Shown: positions 24,201 through 35,510, counted from the stretch's first letter. The stretch: DNA of 64,000 bases from Acorus gramineus (GCA_030737835.1 CM060854.1:15639213-15703212), one strand, 5' to 3'. Numbers and translations: made by a program. Notes: generated by a model not told the origin, from the letters alone.

Positions 24201-27200
24201 AAAGTTGGCCTTAACTAGTTGTGGAATAAGAAGTACAAAGTCAGGAAGACTGCAACAGCAGAGAAAGTAGACTTCTCGATTTCCCAAACAAAAATGCAAA
24301 GATTATTCCTCGATTACAAGTTTTCCAAACTCGAAGAGAACTAAAGAAGCCCTCATGCAATATTGACCCCAATCAATGATAGATCTTTCCACCAAATCCC
24401 ACACCTTTTCAAAACAAAAAACTACCCCTTTCGAACACCATATGATTCCTTGCGAGCCCTATAGTCCAAGTCGCCATTGGAATCAAAATTTGAGAAATTT
24501 TCGCTTTTTTACTTCTATCCCCTTTTTGTTTGATGTTCTTGCCCGCCTTTCACATCTGCTCAAGGGATGAGAAATCTTGATTGAGCCTGGTTGACTCCCC
24601 CAGGGTCCTCCAAATCAACCTCACTGCCATTAGAACAAGAAAAGATGCACAGTGGTTTCCTCCTTGGAAACCACACATGCTCTAGAATCCTCCAAGGCCC
24701 ATCTAGCTCAGTAGGCTTTGGTGAGATGACGTTCTTGATAAAAAAAAAAACCACATGAATGCCTTGACTTTTATGGGATTTTATTTCTCCAAATTTCTTT
24801 CCTCTTTGACGCCAAAGAAGCATTATACTCCCTATTTCCTCTCCACCAATCATAGCCTCTTCTAACTGAAAAACCTTCCCTCGCGTGTGGTGCCCAATTA
24901 ACCATGTCAAATGACACTGGTGATGGGGCTAACTGCTGAAGAATCTCTAAGAATACGATGTACTCCTCAGCCTCATCGTTCCGAAGGTTGTGCCTCAAGG
25001 CCATATCCGAGTGCCCAAACCCACTCTCCTCCTTCCAAAAGTCTCAAACTATGCTAGTCTTCCAAAAAAAAATAGTTTGTTTCTAAAATTCAAACTGTAT
25101 TACCAAACACACCCTTAGAAAGAAGGGGGGAACGGGTATTCCAAACTTGGAGGACATGAGCGATGCACTCCTTAGCAAGTAGCAATGGAGAAGACTGATT
25201 TCCCATAATCTTCTATGGTGCTATAAATAATAGATCGCAGAAATTACAGAAATTATACTACTGCCCACAATGGGTCCAGGATCAGGAAAGGAGTTGTGGG
25301 TTTGTCACTGAAGATCGGTCCCGCAATCAAATGGGTGATAGTAGTTGGTTCTAAGCTTTCCTTCTGGGAGGACACTCGGTGTTAAGAGACCTTCCTAAAG
25401 TCCAGATTCCCTAGAATTTATGAAAACTTTGACAACAAATTGGGATTAATGCAGAATTTTTGGCTTTAGTAAGCAGATGGCCTATTTTGGAATTTGATTT
25501 TGTTAAGAATCTGTGGGATTTTGAACTCTCAGACCATCTTCAGCTACTTCAGTCAAAACTCCCACGAGACAAGGCATATTTGGTTATCTGGTCCCCTGAC
25601 CAAGAGACCTCTTTGCAGTCAAGAGTTGTTGCCCTTGGTTGACAAAAATAGCTCAACATACGTGACTGTTGTCACTATGCATAGAGAAATTTGGAGGCAA
25701 AAAAATCCTTTATAAGTTCAAGTCTTTATGTGGCTATTATAAAATAAAAGGTTATTAAATAAGTTTCAGTAAAAAAAAGGTTATTAAATAAATCATATTT
25801 CAATAAGTGGGCCAATGGAGAATTCACACTTTGCCCATTATGTGAGATGGAGAAAGAAATAGTGTTGCATTTGTTTTGTGGCTGTCAGCGAGACCATAGT
25901 GTGGTTGCACATATTGGTGTGCAGCGCGCAATGGTTGAAGACTCCAACAAAACTTGTTCAAATGGCCGAATGCCTGAAGCCAGGACGAATCTCGCTCGAA
26001 CAAGGTTCATTCGCAGAAATTCCTAGATTGAAGAAAATTGTAATGAACGCTTCCCAATCACTTCACCAACTTTGTAATTGAATATATGTAAGAAGAAATT
26101 GGTATATCATAGGATTTTTGAAGATTGAATCGTTTTGAGAGGCGAAGAAATGGAGGAGGAAAGGAGGATTTAGGTGGTATAATCCCAAGTCTGTTTGTAC
26201 GAGGGTTCAAGCATCCTGTAGGTAGGTTCTAATTTTTTTTTTAAAAAAAAAACCCCGTTTGAACGGTTTTTTGCATACAATGTGGTACATGAAACCACAT
26301 GTACCCTAGAGATCTGGACCACATATGTGGTTACACGATACTTTCAAGCATTGCTTGGGACGGAAATAGATCGAATTGGGCCAAATGTTGAAGTTCAGCT
26401 TCAACTTTACCACTCTAGAGTAGTTATGGAAGATTGGTAAAGGCCTCAAGCATAAAAGGGATAGAAGTCTCCTCCTCCCAGGAAGTTTGAAAGCTCAGTT
26501 GGACAGATCACTCGTGATGTGTGACAATCCTCTTGAAAGTCAGACTTGAATTATTGAACTTGTTTTTCAAAGGCAGGGGCATTAAATGCTTGAAGGATAT
26601 GGAGGGCTAAAGGGGAAACGAACAGAAAAAGACATGAGAAATATCCACCCATATACAATACATGTAGGATAAATGGTTGATCCAATGATCAAGAGAGATA
26701 CACCCACCACCCTGATAATTTGAGAATCTTGAAAATCAAATCCAAATACTCAACCAATTTGTTTGGGGAATGCAAATTAATTATAAGCTACTCAGTTCCA
26801 TACTATTCGAGCATTTACTTGTGATTTTTTGGGTTTGTATATATAGTGATGCAAATAAGGATGATTTAAGATTCAAATGGTCCAGCAATGCATTTCAGAG
26901 AAGACTCCAAATAAAATTCAAATTTGAATTAAAAAAATTCAAATTCAAATTGAATTGAGTCAAGTTTTGGTAAGGACTACAAAATTTCTATCCAGCATTT
27001 CAAAATATAGGATTTGCAACCACTTCTAAGGCTTATAAATACCTCTCCCCATTCAGTCCAAAAGGGATCCGGATTTGAAATTTAAATTGAACACTTTTGT
27101 GTTTTGTATTGGTGAAGCTGGTGAGCTCCCAATTTATCTACTGTAGGGCTGCAACTTAAGCCTGTCAATTATCCGAAAAAAATCCGAATCTGATCCGAAT

Positions 27201-30200
27201 CCGTATTCGAAAAATCAGAAATTTCTGATATTCGAATATTCGGAGTGCGGATATGGATATCAGTGTATCTGATCAAAAAAATATCCGTATCCGACATATA
27301 TAATAAATATATATATATTTTTATTATATATTGTTCATATTTGTTTTCTTGTATGATTAATCACAATTATGATATAGTATATTACTATTAAATTTTTAAT
27401 GTATGATATCTAAAAGAGAAAATAAACCTTAAAATCTCAATTTGAATTTTCATCTCTCTAATATACCATTTGATCATCCAATTTAATGTTAATATTTAAA
27501 TATGTCAATTATCCAAAAAAACATCCGTATCCGATTCGTATCCGAAGATATTCGAATCCGAGAATTAATATCCGTATCCGAATCCGAAAGTTAGGATATG
27601 AATATTAGCATATCCGATCCGTATCTGTCCGATTGACAGGCTTAGCTGCAACTCGGACGGGTTGGGTTCAAGCAACCCGAACTCAACCCGAAATTGAAAT
27701 TGTTTAGCCCAAACCCGACCCACCCGATTTTCAACCCAATAAACCTAACCTAAACCCAACCCAAGTTAAAAGAAACTTACCCGATTCCAACCCAAGGAAC
27801 CTGAATTCAAATATGAAGAAGAAGATGTAGTGGATCTCACGGCAAAATAACCCACCGAGAATTTTAGTCCTTCTCACCCACTCTAGATGAAGTGCAGCAC
27901 ATGAATTGGGGAATAATGAACATGTAGTAATGCACAACAAAGAGGAAGATGAAATAAACATAAGAGCTCCTTTGATATATGGATTAAAAAAATGAATAGG
28001 CTGAGCAGAGAGAACAAAGAGGATGAAACAAACAAAAGAGCTCCTTTGATTTTATAGATCAAAAAAGGGTGAATAGGTTTAGAGAGAGAGAGATCATGCA
28101 GTGTCATGGGTCTGTATATTTTTGGTGATTTTGAAAGAGTGAGAGAGAGATTAAAATGAGGATGGCTAGGGTTTACTTCCTGCAAGTGAAGTTGGGTTTG
28201 TAGAATCAATGGTTGAAATTTAGAAAGAGGTATTTAACTGTGCATATTCATTTTGTATTTAATATGGTGACCAGGTTTGGGTTGGATCGGGTTGCCTTCA
28301 ACACCAACCTGAATTTATATTCAACCCAAACCTACCAACCCCAACCCAAACCCAGTTGTTTTTATTATCATTTTATTTAGTTTTGTTTCCACCACATTTT
28401 TTATTTGCATCATATGGTATTATGGGGTATTATGTAGGTGTTCTCTGTTGCTCACTTTATGTTTCCCATTGCAAAATGCATCTTCTCATGTGTCAGGCTA
28501 AGTTGGTATGTCCACAGCCAGATAACATTGCATAGACTCGTGACGTGTGACATTTCTCCTCACATCATGGGGATGGTTCACTTCTGGCAACAAAACTTAC
28601 TGCATAGATCATGTTGCATTTTTCTAGTTTTTCTTTCCAATTCTTTCCATTATTACTCTGATATTGGCTAGTATTGTTTTAGCGTAATTTCCAGGTGTGC
28701 ATCTCAACTGTTCATACATGGTTAGGTCAAATTTTACAATTTTCATGTTTTCACAATAGTATGAGTTGGGTAAAGGTAGACATTGGTTTCTTGGAGTCTA
28801 TGTTCTATTCATATAGAATCATGGTTAAATCCAGCTATTCTGCTATTCTCTCCCTGCCTCATGGACGATCGGTTTAATGGACACATCTCCATTATATTTT
28901 AATGAGTATTTTTTATTTTTTTCCTAACTCCAGAGACCAACTGTACATTTGCATTTCTGATCACCAGCAGTTCTTTGAGCTCTCTTTAGTTGCTGAATCC
29001 TTTTGCTTACATCTCACGGTACATAGCCAATTGTTGTCCGCTTGTCAAACCACCAAATGTATAGCTGGAGATGTCTGCTCTCTGCCCACATCCTGTTCAG
29101 TATCTACAACTTGTTTTAATGTAGGATAGATATGTGGAGATCAGATGGTGGTGTAGCTTCAGTGCATCCCATCATATTATATGCTGTGTGCAACATTCAG
29201 TACTCTTTAAAAATAAGAAAAAAAAACTAACTGGAAGAACCTAAATGGATCGCTAATGTACAACTTGAGTGTTTGAATATTTAATTACAAACAAGGACTC
29301 GATATGAAATACAGAAAAAGTTCCTTCTGAGCTAGTTTTTATTGACAAGCTTTATGAAGTTGAGTTATCCATTAGTGTATAGGAGCTATTTTTTCTAGTC
29401 CTCTGAAGTCTTCCATTGAGCAACTGAAACTATATAAATTTCTGCTGAAAGTTCGGAAAAAAATGTTGTTGTATTCAATGGGCACACCATATGAAGGGTT
29501 TAGAAATCATGCAAGAGTACTAACGGTAACAACACAGAAATTATTGAACACCAAAATGGGAAAGATTACAATGCGAATAGGAATTATTTTTCATAATATA
29601 ATTGGAATGTAGGGTCATTGGTGTTAATTGAGGAACACTTATCTTGGAGAATCCATGGAAGATCATTGGATGAGTGTCACATGAGAACTTCTATTGTCTA
29701 TAAACCACCACCCCATGTTGTGATATTATATATATTAGTTGCTTGTTTTGGATTTCTATTGAAAGAATACACACACATTGAGTAGCTGGATTCCTTGAGG
29801 ATCAAGGCATTTGTGCCAAAACATTGAGATGTGTTATATCATGTAGGCATGGCCCGCCCTAGGCCGGGTAGGCGACCGCCTAGGGCCCCTTTTTCAAAGA
29901 GGGCCCCCAAATTCAGGAATTTTTTTTATGTTAAGCTTTTGACATTAAACTTAATGATAATTTTACATCCAGTCCATTTTGTAGCCCTAAATTCAATTTA
30001 AAAGTGTTTTGAATTTTTTTAAAATAGTATACATCATCTAATAAGATACATGTTTTTACAATAAATGAAGCATATACTATAATAAACAGTATATATGCAT
30101 TGCTAAGTTGAGTATACGTTCTGATAATTTTCTATCGACGCATATGGGACTGGAATTAAAGCTGGAATAAATAAAAACTATGTGTAACAACACTCTAAAA

Positions 30201-31107
30201 TTAATTTTTTTTTTTAAATAACTTGAATTTCTTCCTATTTATTTTAAATTTATAAGTTTTATTTGAAAATGTAATATTTGTTGACATCATTATGAAAAGT
30301 ATTTTTTTTGTGATTTTTAAAAAATTTCGTCTGTATTTTTTATATATTTAATATATTTTTAGTATATTCTATTTTATAGGGATTTATTTATTTTCTATAA
30401 AAGAAATGATCTTATTTTTGTGATTTTTTTTTCTTTTTAAAGAAGAACTTGATGAGTTTTTTTTTGTTATATTTTATTTTTAATCATTATTATCATTTTT
30501 TTGTTTAGTCTTGATTTTTTTATTACTAACATGATTAAAACATTCCTTCAAAAATTTCAATATACATATATAGGGCCCCATTTTATGAGCTGGCCTAGGG
30601 CCCCACCTAGATTTTCTTATCTCAAAGCCGACCTTGCATGTAGGCCTGTTTCTTGGAAACATAAATATGCGTAAATTATGTTAAACCAATTATCAGATAA
30701 AATATGGATCCCATGGGTCACTTATTTTGTCATAAAATTCTGATTTCTCATGAGAATCATGCGATTGTGCAGCTTATCTCTTCCTGAGGGCGAAAAATAA
30801 GAATTCAAGTGTAGAGGATGGAAAAGTTGGTGAACTCCCTGCCTCCTCCCCAGCTGAAAGCACAACAAGCATGACAGTGCTTGCTGATAAGATGGAAGTC
30901 CCAGTTGCTGAAAAAATCACAGCCCCTCCACCAATCGTCAAGTTGTCTGAGGTCATATCGCCGGATGTGTGGAATGGAGCTCTGAAGTGGATGTTGGAGG
31001 AGAAGAGGAAGGCCAAGCCTGCAAATTCCTTGGAGAAGAAGAAAATCGATGAACAGAAGGCACTTCTGAAACAATATATCTTTTCAAAATCCATCCCAAG
31101 CTTGTGA
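15287..31107 (+). CDS. small single-pass membrane protein, two exons with a 15.4-kb intron
   Basis: Exon 1 is 15287-15389 (103 nt, 34 codons plus G; donor G|GTGCAT) and exon 2 is 30773-31107 (335 nt; acceptor TTGTGCAG). Joined they read a continuous 145-aa protein. The N-terminus is Ser/Ala/Pro-rich, then ESFVRRYKFVWPVLL starts a hydrophobic segment that crosses the splice junction (TINLAVG|AYLFL) and ends in basic residues (RAKNKN). A variable linker follows, then a conserved-looking tail with NGALKWMLEEKRK, EKKKIDEQKALLKQYI and SKSIPSL at the end. This looks like a plant-conserved family of unknown function: a short membrane anchor with a helical charged tail. The start is chosen because it is the first ATG in frame and gives the Ser/Ala-rich head before the membrane segment. 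Exons are intact; all disruption is in the intron. Confidence 0.85.
15757..16131. mobile_element. PIF/Harbinger-like MITE, 3-bp TSD
   Basis: Ends GGCCATCTCCAACCC and GGATTGGAGATGGCC are inverted repeats. TGA flanks both sides (15754-15756, 16132-16134). Internal phrases such as TTGGATAGATATTTGGGTGA recur twice. The superfamily is inferred from the terminus style and the 3-bp duplication. Confidence 0.75.
16381..16478 (-). mobile_element. SINE-like fragment, minus strand
   Basis: On the minus strand it reads AAGCACCCCCATCTCCATAA, GAAGGTCAAGGGATCAAAC, then an A-rich tail. It matches the unit at 43241 in layout (AAGCATCTTCCATCTC, GAGGTCAAGAGATTAAA, A-tail). GGTCAAGGGATCAAAC could be a decayed B box. 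Target repeats are weak. Confidence 0.45.
16539..16817 (+). mobile_element. Mutator-type MITE (family M1)
   Basis: Starts GGATAATGTTGTGTACAG and ends GTGTAACAGCACTC, same order as the copies at 29955 and 31393, with the internal TCTATCGACGCAT. The flanks (ATATTAAAA, ATTATTATT) match only partly. Confidence 0.78.
17277..19148 (+). pseudogene. LINE ORF1 (gag-like, zinc-knuckle protein), frameshifted
   Basis: Nucleic-acid-binding protein of the LINE. Two CCHC knuckles stand in series near 17560-17680: QCSRCLGF then GHWARSC, with a frame change between them, and MCRKCQKVGHQGFQC (C-x2-C-x4-H-x4-C). Later pieces include the RSYADAVKGN motif (about 18310), typical of plant LINE ORF1. The protein is spread over three frames, with breaks near 17580, 17800-17960 and 18540. 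The start is unclear because the 5' part contains a repeated segment (17312 and 17422: CTCAAGGATGCACTCAGGC). Confidence 0.75.
19264..22770 (+). pseudogene. LINE ORF2 (endonuclease, reverse transcriptase, zf-RVT), inactive
   Basis: The endonuclease begins at ATG 19264 with MKLLSWNIRGLGDSRKRE and CLQEMSS, then hits a stop. Another frame continues with GGIIVGWRS, MFSGVYGP and the catalytic VMGDFNAI (about 19635). Reverse transcriptase: DKAPASDGFS, FIALIPKK, DFRPISLLNSSYKIIAKVLA, QSAFIQGK, LDFEKAYDYV, GRGLRQGDPLS. The YADD active site is at 21179-21190 but in another frame. The usual stretch of roughly 30 or more residues between GDPLS and YADD is missing, so a deletion plus frameshift removed part of the palm. 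After it come LNKSN and YLGLPLH. Then IRRRFLWRG, and a decayed zf-RVT tail near 22300. It cannot make active enzyme. Confidence 0.85.
22933..23931. other. intron stretch with a repeat-like segment
   Basis: Bases about 23160-23290 (TGGTGCTC, GGTGAATGTCTCC, AGGATACAACGATCG) resemble 8200-8330 (TGGTGCTC, GGCGAACGTCCTCC, AAGATACGATGAAAG), which suggests an old dispersed repeat. No gene is seen. Confidence 0.35.
23932..24162. mobile_element. PIF/Harbinger-like MITE, TGA TSD
   Basis: Left end GACTGTGTTTGGACG and right end CTAAACAGGGCC are inverted relatives. TGA flanks both (23929-23931, 24163-24165). A strong hairpin at about 23951-23992 has arms GTTTGAAATGCGGGATT / AATCCCGCATTTCAAAC. Confidence 0.75.
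24300..25004 (-). mobile_element. LINE ORF2 3' fragment (zf-RVT region), minus strand
   Basis: The minus-strand frame at 24771-25004 reads DMVNWAPHAREGFSVRRGYD and IWRNKIP, the 'W-x-GxFSV ... W..IP' signature before the zinc-binding tail of plant LINE ORF2. A second frame at 24560-24910 continues toward FFIKNVISPK and CSNGSEVDLED. Truncated and interrupted. It points toward the fragment at 25250, giving a head-to-head pair. Confidence 0.6.
25250..26090 (+). mobile_element. LINE ORF2 3' fragment, plus strand
   Basis: Reads SKLSFWEDT near 25350, RWPILEFDFVKNLWDFELSD (25482 on), VIWSPDQET, then EIWRQKNPL and QVFMWLL in shifting frames. This is the order of the region after RT in plant LINEs. 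Many stops; no 5' part. Confidence 0.65.
26091..27144. other. intron sequence, no element borders seen
   Basis: Only short frames. A run of AAATTC/GAATTT permutations at 26908-26958 is self-complementary and low in complexity. Confidence 0.4.
27146..28359. mobile_element. hAT-like repeat with GGGTTGGGTT termini, interrupted by a MITE
   Basis: Left end GGGCTGCAACT (split by the MITE at 27157) continues as CGGACGGGTTGGGTT. The right end CCCAACCCAAACCCAGTTG is its inverted relative. The interior has many AACCCGA/AACCCAA words and a decayed body. No transposase is visible. Borders are approximate. Confidence 0.45.
27157..27644. mobile_element. MITE rich in TATCCG words, perfect 9-bp TSD
   Basis: Terminal inverted repeats TAAGCCTGTCAAT / ATTGACAGGCTTA (13 bp, perfect). 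Direct repeat GCTGCAACT flanks it (27148-27156 and 27645-27653). Both subterminal regions are packed with TATCCG, ATCCGAATC and inverse words. The 9-bp duplication favours Mutator-type mobility. Confidence 0.88.
28360..29839. other. probable original intron sequence, no gene seen
   Basis: Balanced composition, no inverted termini and no long frames on either strand. Confidence 0.4.
29848..30636. mobile_element. non-autonomous hAT element, perfect 8-bp TSD
   Basis: Begins CATGGCCCGCCCTAG and ends CTCAAAGCCGACCTTG, imperfect inverted repeats with CA...TG ends. Direct repeat CATGTAGG on both sides (29840-29847, 30637-30644). Just inside both ends are GGCCTAGGGCCCC-type words (29882 and 30591). 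An M1 MITE sits inside at 29955. It ends 136 bp before exon 2 of the membrane-protein gene. Confidence 0.88.
29955..30195 (+). mobile_element. Mutator-type MITE (family M1) nested in the hAT element
   Basis: Ends TGATAATTTTACATCCAG and GTGTAACAACACTC, with the internal TCTATCGACGCAT. The flanking 9-mers TAAACTTAA (29946-29954) and TAAAATTAA (30196-30204) differ at one base. It is therefore younger than the hAT element. Confidence 0.8.
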
Positions 31108-31392
31108 GGATTACATCATTTGGGAATTTCTGTGATCAATCTGATCCACAATCCTGTGAAAACTGGTTTGAACGTCAAATGGTAGTCTTTATTTTTGTTG
31201 ATTGTAGTGATTGTCTTTTAATCCGTAAGACATGTAAAAACGTTGGTGAAATCATCAAGTGATGTTCACAATGGCCTGTCCTCTTTTCTAAGCGTTAATT
31301 CACTTGGGGGATGTTTCGCAACACTAATGAAAATCAGCTTTGGTGTAAAAGCAGCTCTGGAAAGTATTTTTTGACCATGGACATTTTTAGTA
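31108..31392 (+). other. 3' flank / UTR of the membrane-protein gene
   Basis: No reading frame continues past the TGA at 31105. No clear AATAAA signal is seen before the next MITE. Confidence 0.4.
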
Positions 31393-31674
31393 GGATAATG
31401 TTATGTACAGTTTTTTTTTCAACCTTAATTTCAGTCTGTGTTTTTTTTTTTAATTTAAAAAAAAATAACATTTCTTATCTAATGAGGTACATGTTTTTAT
31501 AAAAAATAAAGCATATGCACCAATCAATTATATGAATATATTTATAAAACATGTAAAAAATTTATATCTGAATATATATCTCGTTATTATGAGTTTATGC
31601 TCTGATAAGATTTTATCGACGCATATGAAACTGGAATTGGGGTTGGAAAAAAAAAAACCTGTGTAACAGCACTC
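31393..31674 (+). mobile_element. Mutator-type MITE (family M1), 9-bp TSD
   Basis: GGATAATGTTATGTACAG to GTGTAACAGCACTC. The flanks TTTTTAGTA (31384-31392) and TTTTCAGTA (31675-31683) match 8 of 9. It lies about 285 bp behind the stop codon of the membrane-protein gene. Confidence 0.85.
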
Positions 31675-31885
31675 TTTTCAGTATGCTTGATAAAAAGGAA
31701 AAATACATATAGCCTTCTAAAAGTTCGCTGATATCCATGTTGCTCCCTCCTAAAAGTAATAATAATGATTCTCAGGTCCTATGATGTAGCAAGTGTACAT
31801 TGTCTATTATACCCTTAATGTTTATCTCATTTTCTTCCAATAATTATCAAAACCCTTCACAAATAAAAATATATAAAAAACAATC

Positions 31886-34353
31886 TGTAACGCCCCCCCC
31901 CCCCCCCCGGATCCACGGCCCCATTTTGAACCGTGAAATCCGGTTGCGTTAACTAAATTCCTCAAATCTCAGAGTTCTATATATATATATATTTTTCTTC
32001 ATCCAGAGAACATACGAATACATCACCATAATTATACATATATTGTCAAGGCTAAAATCCAACACCTTTTTCAACATACATCAGGAACAACTAAATTTAT
32101 ATGTCCACACTATCATACATATGGGTCCTCTACATGCCAAAGAAATGATCGACACCTTTTACACAAGTCTAGTGCTCCGGAAATAAAATACGAGCTTCAA
32201 CCTCCAACGCCTTAACGAGATCGACAACCACAAACAGCTAATCTGAAAGGTTGGGAAAAGAGAGGGGTGAGCTACAACACGCTCAGTGAATGGACCATCA
32301 TCATCCCGTTAGTACATTTATATTCAAAATATCAATATCGTAATATGTCTACACAGACATGTAATATATCAAGAAAATAAATATACAACAAGGCCACCAA
32401 GACATGCAATAATATATATACACACGCACACAAATCCTATCCAACATGATGCATGCAACACCACGAACACGCATGTCCGTCTTCGCAGCACCTAGCTCGC
32501 GGGGCCTTTCAAAGGCATGGCCACGTAGACATAGCCACAAAGACTTGGGTCCTACGTTCTCGGACCTGGCCACGTAGACGTACGCCCACCTAGACGTTGG
32601 CCACCAAGACTGAGCCACCTAGACGGAATGGATGCATTGATAACCTATCATATTTTTAAAATTCACAAAAGAATAGAGCATGCAAAAATCTCAACACACC
32701 AATCAATTCATGATAAATATCTCAAAAAAATGCATGCTCACATTTTTATTTCAAAACTAGCAGTTATATTCCACAAAATAGATGGTCCTAGCATGAATAC
32801 ATAATATATTCTTTTGAAACTACATATGAAACTCAAGTCCACTCACCTCCAGTCCACGCAATACAAACCGATGCACGTGCATGAACGCTACACACTCGCA
32901 CGTGGATAACCTAGCATAACAATTATGCAATCAATAAATAAGAAAATCATTCAATCATGACAAACAACTGACAAACAACTTACAACAACACTCGGCCCAA
33001 TAATCCCAAGAGCCCGTACCAAATAGATCTACAATCCGCAACTCACCTTAAAGGCCTAACAAAAATCCTAATTCCAAATAAATATTAAAGTATTCATATC
33101 TCACAATGATCCGATAATCAATATCCATTTATTTCATAAGGCCCACATAATCGATCAATCCTCGAATAAATATTTAGACAAATCCGATGAGGCTCAACTA
33201 CAACTCCAATGATTCAAATAACTCAATCCAATCAATTTACATCCAAATAACAATAATATTCAATTAATATTCATTGATCCCACTAAACCAAATTAATTGA
33301 TTTAAGATCCAATTTGAGTCACCAAGATCAATAAAATAATCAAAACCCACAAATCAAATTATACTCATTAAACATCCATTTGGGATCTCTTTAATCTCTA
33401 AAATTCATCAAACTTGGTCATAAAGCAAAATATTTAAATTCTAGGAAACTGCACAGAAATCTTTGAAAAATCATAACTTTCTACCTGTAACTCCAAATCG
33501 GACTATTCATGATTCGTTGGAAAGATCTTTTCGAAACCTATTTCTGTTTGTCAAATACAATTTTCCCAGAAACGACTCTGTCATGGTCAAAAACACGGTT
33601 TAATGATCAGGTATACAATCAACCCGAAAATAACCCTTAAATCCCAAAACCAATCAATCTAGTTTGATCTTAAGAAATCCTTCGAGATCCATTGAAATCT
33701 AGTAAAAACATCATCTATTTAAAATCAATCAAACCCTAACCCTAATCCATCAACCTTCTTCCCCAAATAATCGATTGACACAATCATCTCCTAACCAAAC
33801 TAAATTGAAACACTAAACAATAAAAATCAATAGAGAAAGATTTATCACCTTGTAGTGCTTGACGGGTAGAGTTAGGTCATCCACACCCTTCATGCCTCAT
33901 GAGAATTCTGATGCAAACCCTAACCCAAAACGTGTTATATAAAAGGGGTTTTTATCAAATTACAAAACGACCCCTCAAGTATTACAGGTTTACAAGTAGG
34001 TCCTTATCCGATTTACAGAAAGATCCCTATCCGATTTACAAACAGATCCCTGAATCCTATTAAAAGATATTCTGGATTCGCAACTAGATCCCTGGGCCCA
34101 ATAACTTAACACAAAATCCTAAAAACATAATTTTCTGAACTCCGAATCTCACCAAATTTCAACCAAAATATCTTGAGACTATAAAGATCTCTAGAAAAAT
34201 ATAAAATAAATATTTCAACATCAATTTATAATTTTTATAATTATAAATCAAATTGGACCCATTTGGGCCTACCGCCAATAATTAAATTTCAATTAAAATT
34301 TTCATTATATATTTAAAATAAATATATAAGGCTAAAAATACAGAGACGTTACA
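31886..34353 (-). mobile_element. solo LTR, 2.47 kb, perfect 5-bp TSD
   Basis: On the plus strand it runs from TGTAACGCCCC to GAGACGTTACA, that is TG...CA with matching ends. CAATC flanks both sides (31881-31885 and 34354-34358). No second LTR, primer-binding site or coding region is present. Oriented on the minus strand because GAGGGGTGAGC...ACGCTCAGTGAA (32263-32290) is the complement of the motif in the LTR at 44952. A 16-18-base C run follows the left end. GCCACGTAGAC / GCCACCTAGAC repeats lie at 32515-32628. Confidence 0.9.
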
Positions 34354-34450
34354 CAATCAACGATCCAAATTAAAACCCCCCCCCTCTCTCTCTCTCTCTC
34401 TCTCTTATCTCTTCAAAACCTTCCAATCAAAATCAAAACTCTCTCTCTCA

Positions 34451-34813
34451 ATGGGTTCCACCGTCACCGATGAAGAAAAATTCGACACCGACGGCAAACA
34501 CCCCCCACTCTCCGTCGTCGCAACACCCTCCCATTCCACTTGGAGCTCCAGCTCCCGCCGCCGACGGCGGCGATGGTGGCGGAGGATTTTGAGATGGTCT
34601 CCTGGAAGCCATCAGCGTACACGAGCCTTCATCGTAGATCGACGCCGCCTCTCCCACTGCCTCCGCCGTAGATCGACGCCTAAAACAACCCCTTTTTTCC
34701 GATTTGGATGTCACCTCAATATCTCTCGAATCAGGTTTGACATTATTAGATTTGTAATCAAGTTGTGTTTTGCTTATTGTTTTAAATTTAAACACGATTT
34801 TTTTATGTATTGA
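34451..34813 (+). other. GC-rich open frame in element A, possible captured gene fragment
   Basis: The frame from ATG 34451 starts MGSTVTDEEKFDTDGKHPPL, then becomes Arg-rich. An overlapping frame reads EMVSWKPSAYTSLHRRSTPP. A (CT)n leader precedes it, as in many plant 5' UTRs. Codon-like composition ends near 34735 at a possible donor (TCAG|GTTTGA). I do not recognise the protein. Confidence 0.3.
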
Positions 34814-34859
34814 ATGTCATTTTCACAGTTTGATTTGTTTTTATCTCAATATTTAAGTG

Positions 34860-35510
34860 TAACAATCGATACTGTTACATTTTATATGGGGGTAGTTTGT
34901 TTGATGCTACTGCTACATTGTTGACAATGTAAATAGTCATTTTTCAAATCTGTGTTGTTTTTGTTACATTCGTAAATGTAACAGTCAACCGCATGCATGT
35001 ATTAATTTATATTTGTTACATTCATAAATGTGTCAACTACATGTATATTGCATAGAATGTAAAACATTTGGTAACATTTGGTAAATGTAACCGTTATGTT
35101 ACATTTATGTAAATGTAACAGTTTTCATCAAAATGAATCAAATAGTTCATGTAATATTTGTTAAATGTAACTCATAACAAAAAAGGTGTTTGATATTTTT
35201 CATAAAATGTAACTGACTATTGAATAGAGGATCGGTTTAAAATTGTTTAAACATTGCATAGAATGTAAAATATTTAGGTATGTTACATTTATGTAAATGT
35301 AACAGTTTTTATGAAAATGAATACAATAGTTCATGTAATATTTTTTAAATGCAACTCATAACAAAAAAGTTGTTTGATATTTTTCATAAAATGTAACTAA
35401 CTATTGAAAAGATGATCTGTTTAAAATTGTTTAAACATTGCATGGAATGTAAAACAGTTATTTAAATGTAACTGTAATGTTACATTTACGTAAATGTAAC
35501 AGTGTTTATG
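34860..35510. repeat. array of TGTTACATTTA / TAAATGTAACA palindromes
   Basis: Near-perfect palindromes of two 11-mers around TG or CG occur at about 35098, 35280 and 35478. Half-sites occur at about 34871, 34965, 35016 and 35035. The same words recur in the relatives at 43585 and 56178. Confidence 0.7.

Larger units (their letters stand above)
15390..30772 (+). other. giant intron (15,383 bp) filled with transposons
   Basis: The donor (GGTGCATT) and acceptor (TGCAG) give a phase-1 junction in frame. Contents in order: MITE 15757, SINE 16381, MITE 16539, LINE 17162, MITE 23932, two LINE fragments 24300-26090, nested MITEs 27146-28359, hAT 29848 with a MITE inside. Stretches of about 26090-27140 and 28360-29840 have no repeat borders that I see and may be original intron. 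The LINE is in the sense orientation. Confidence 0.8.
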
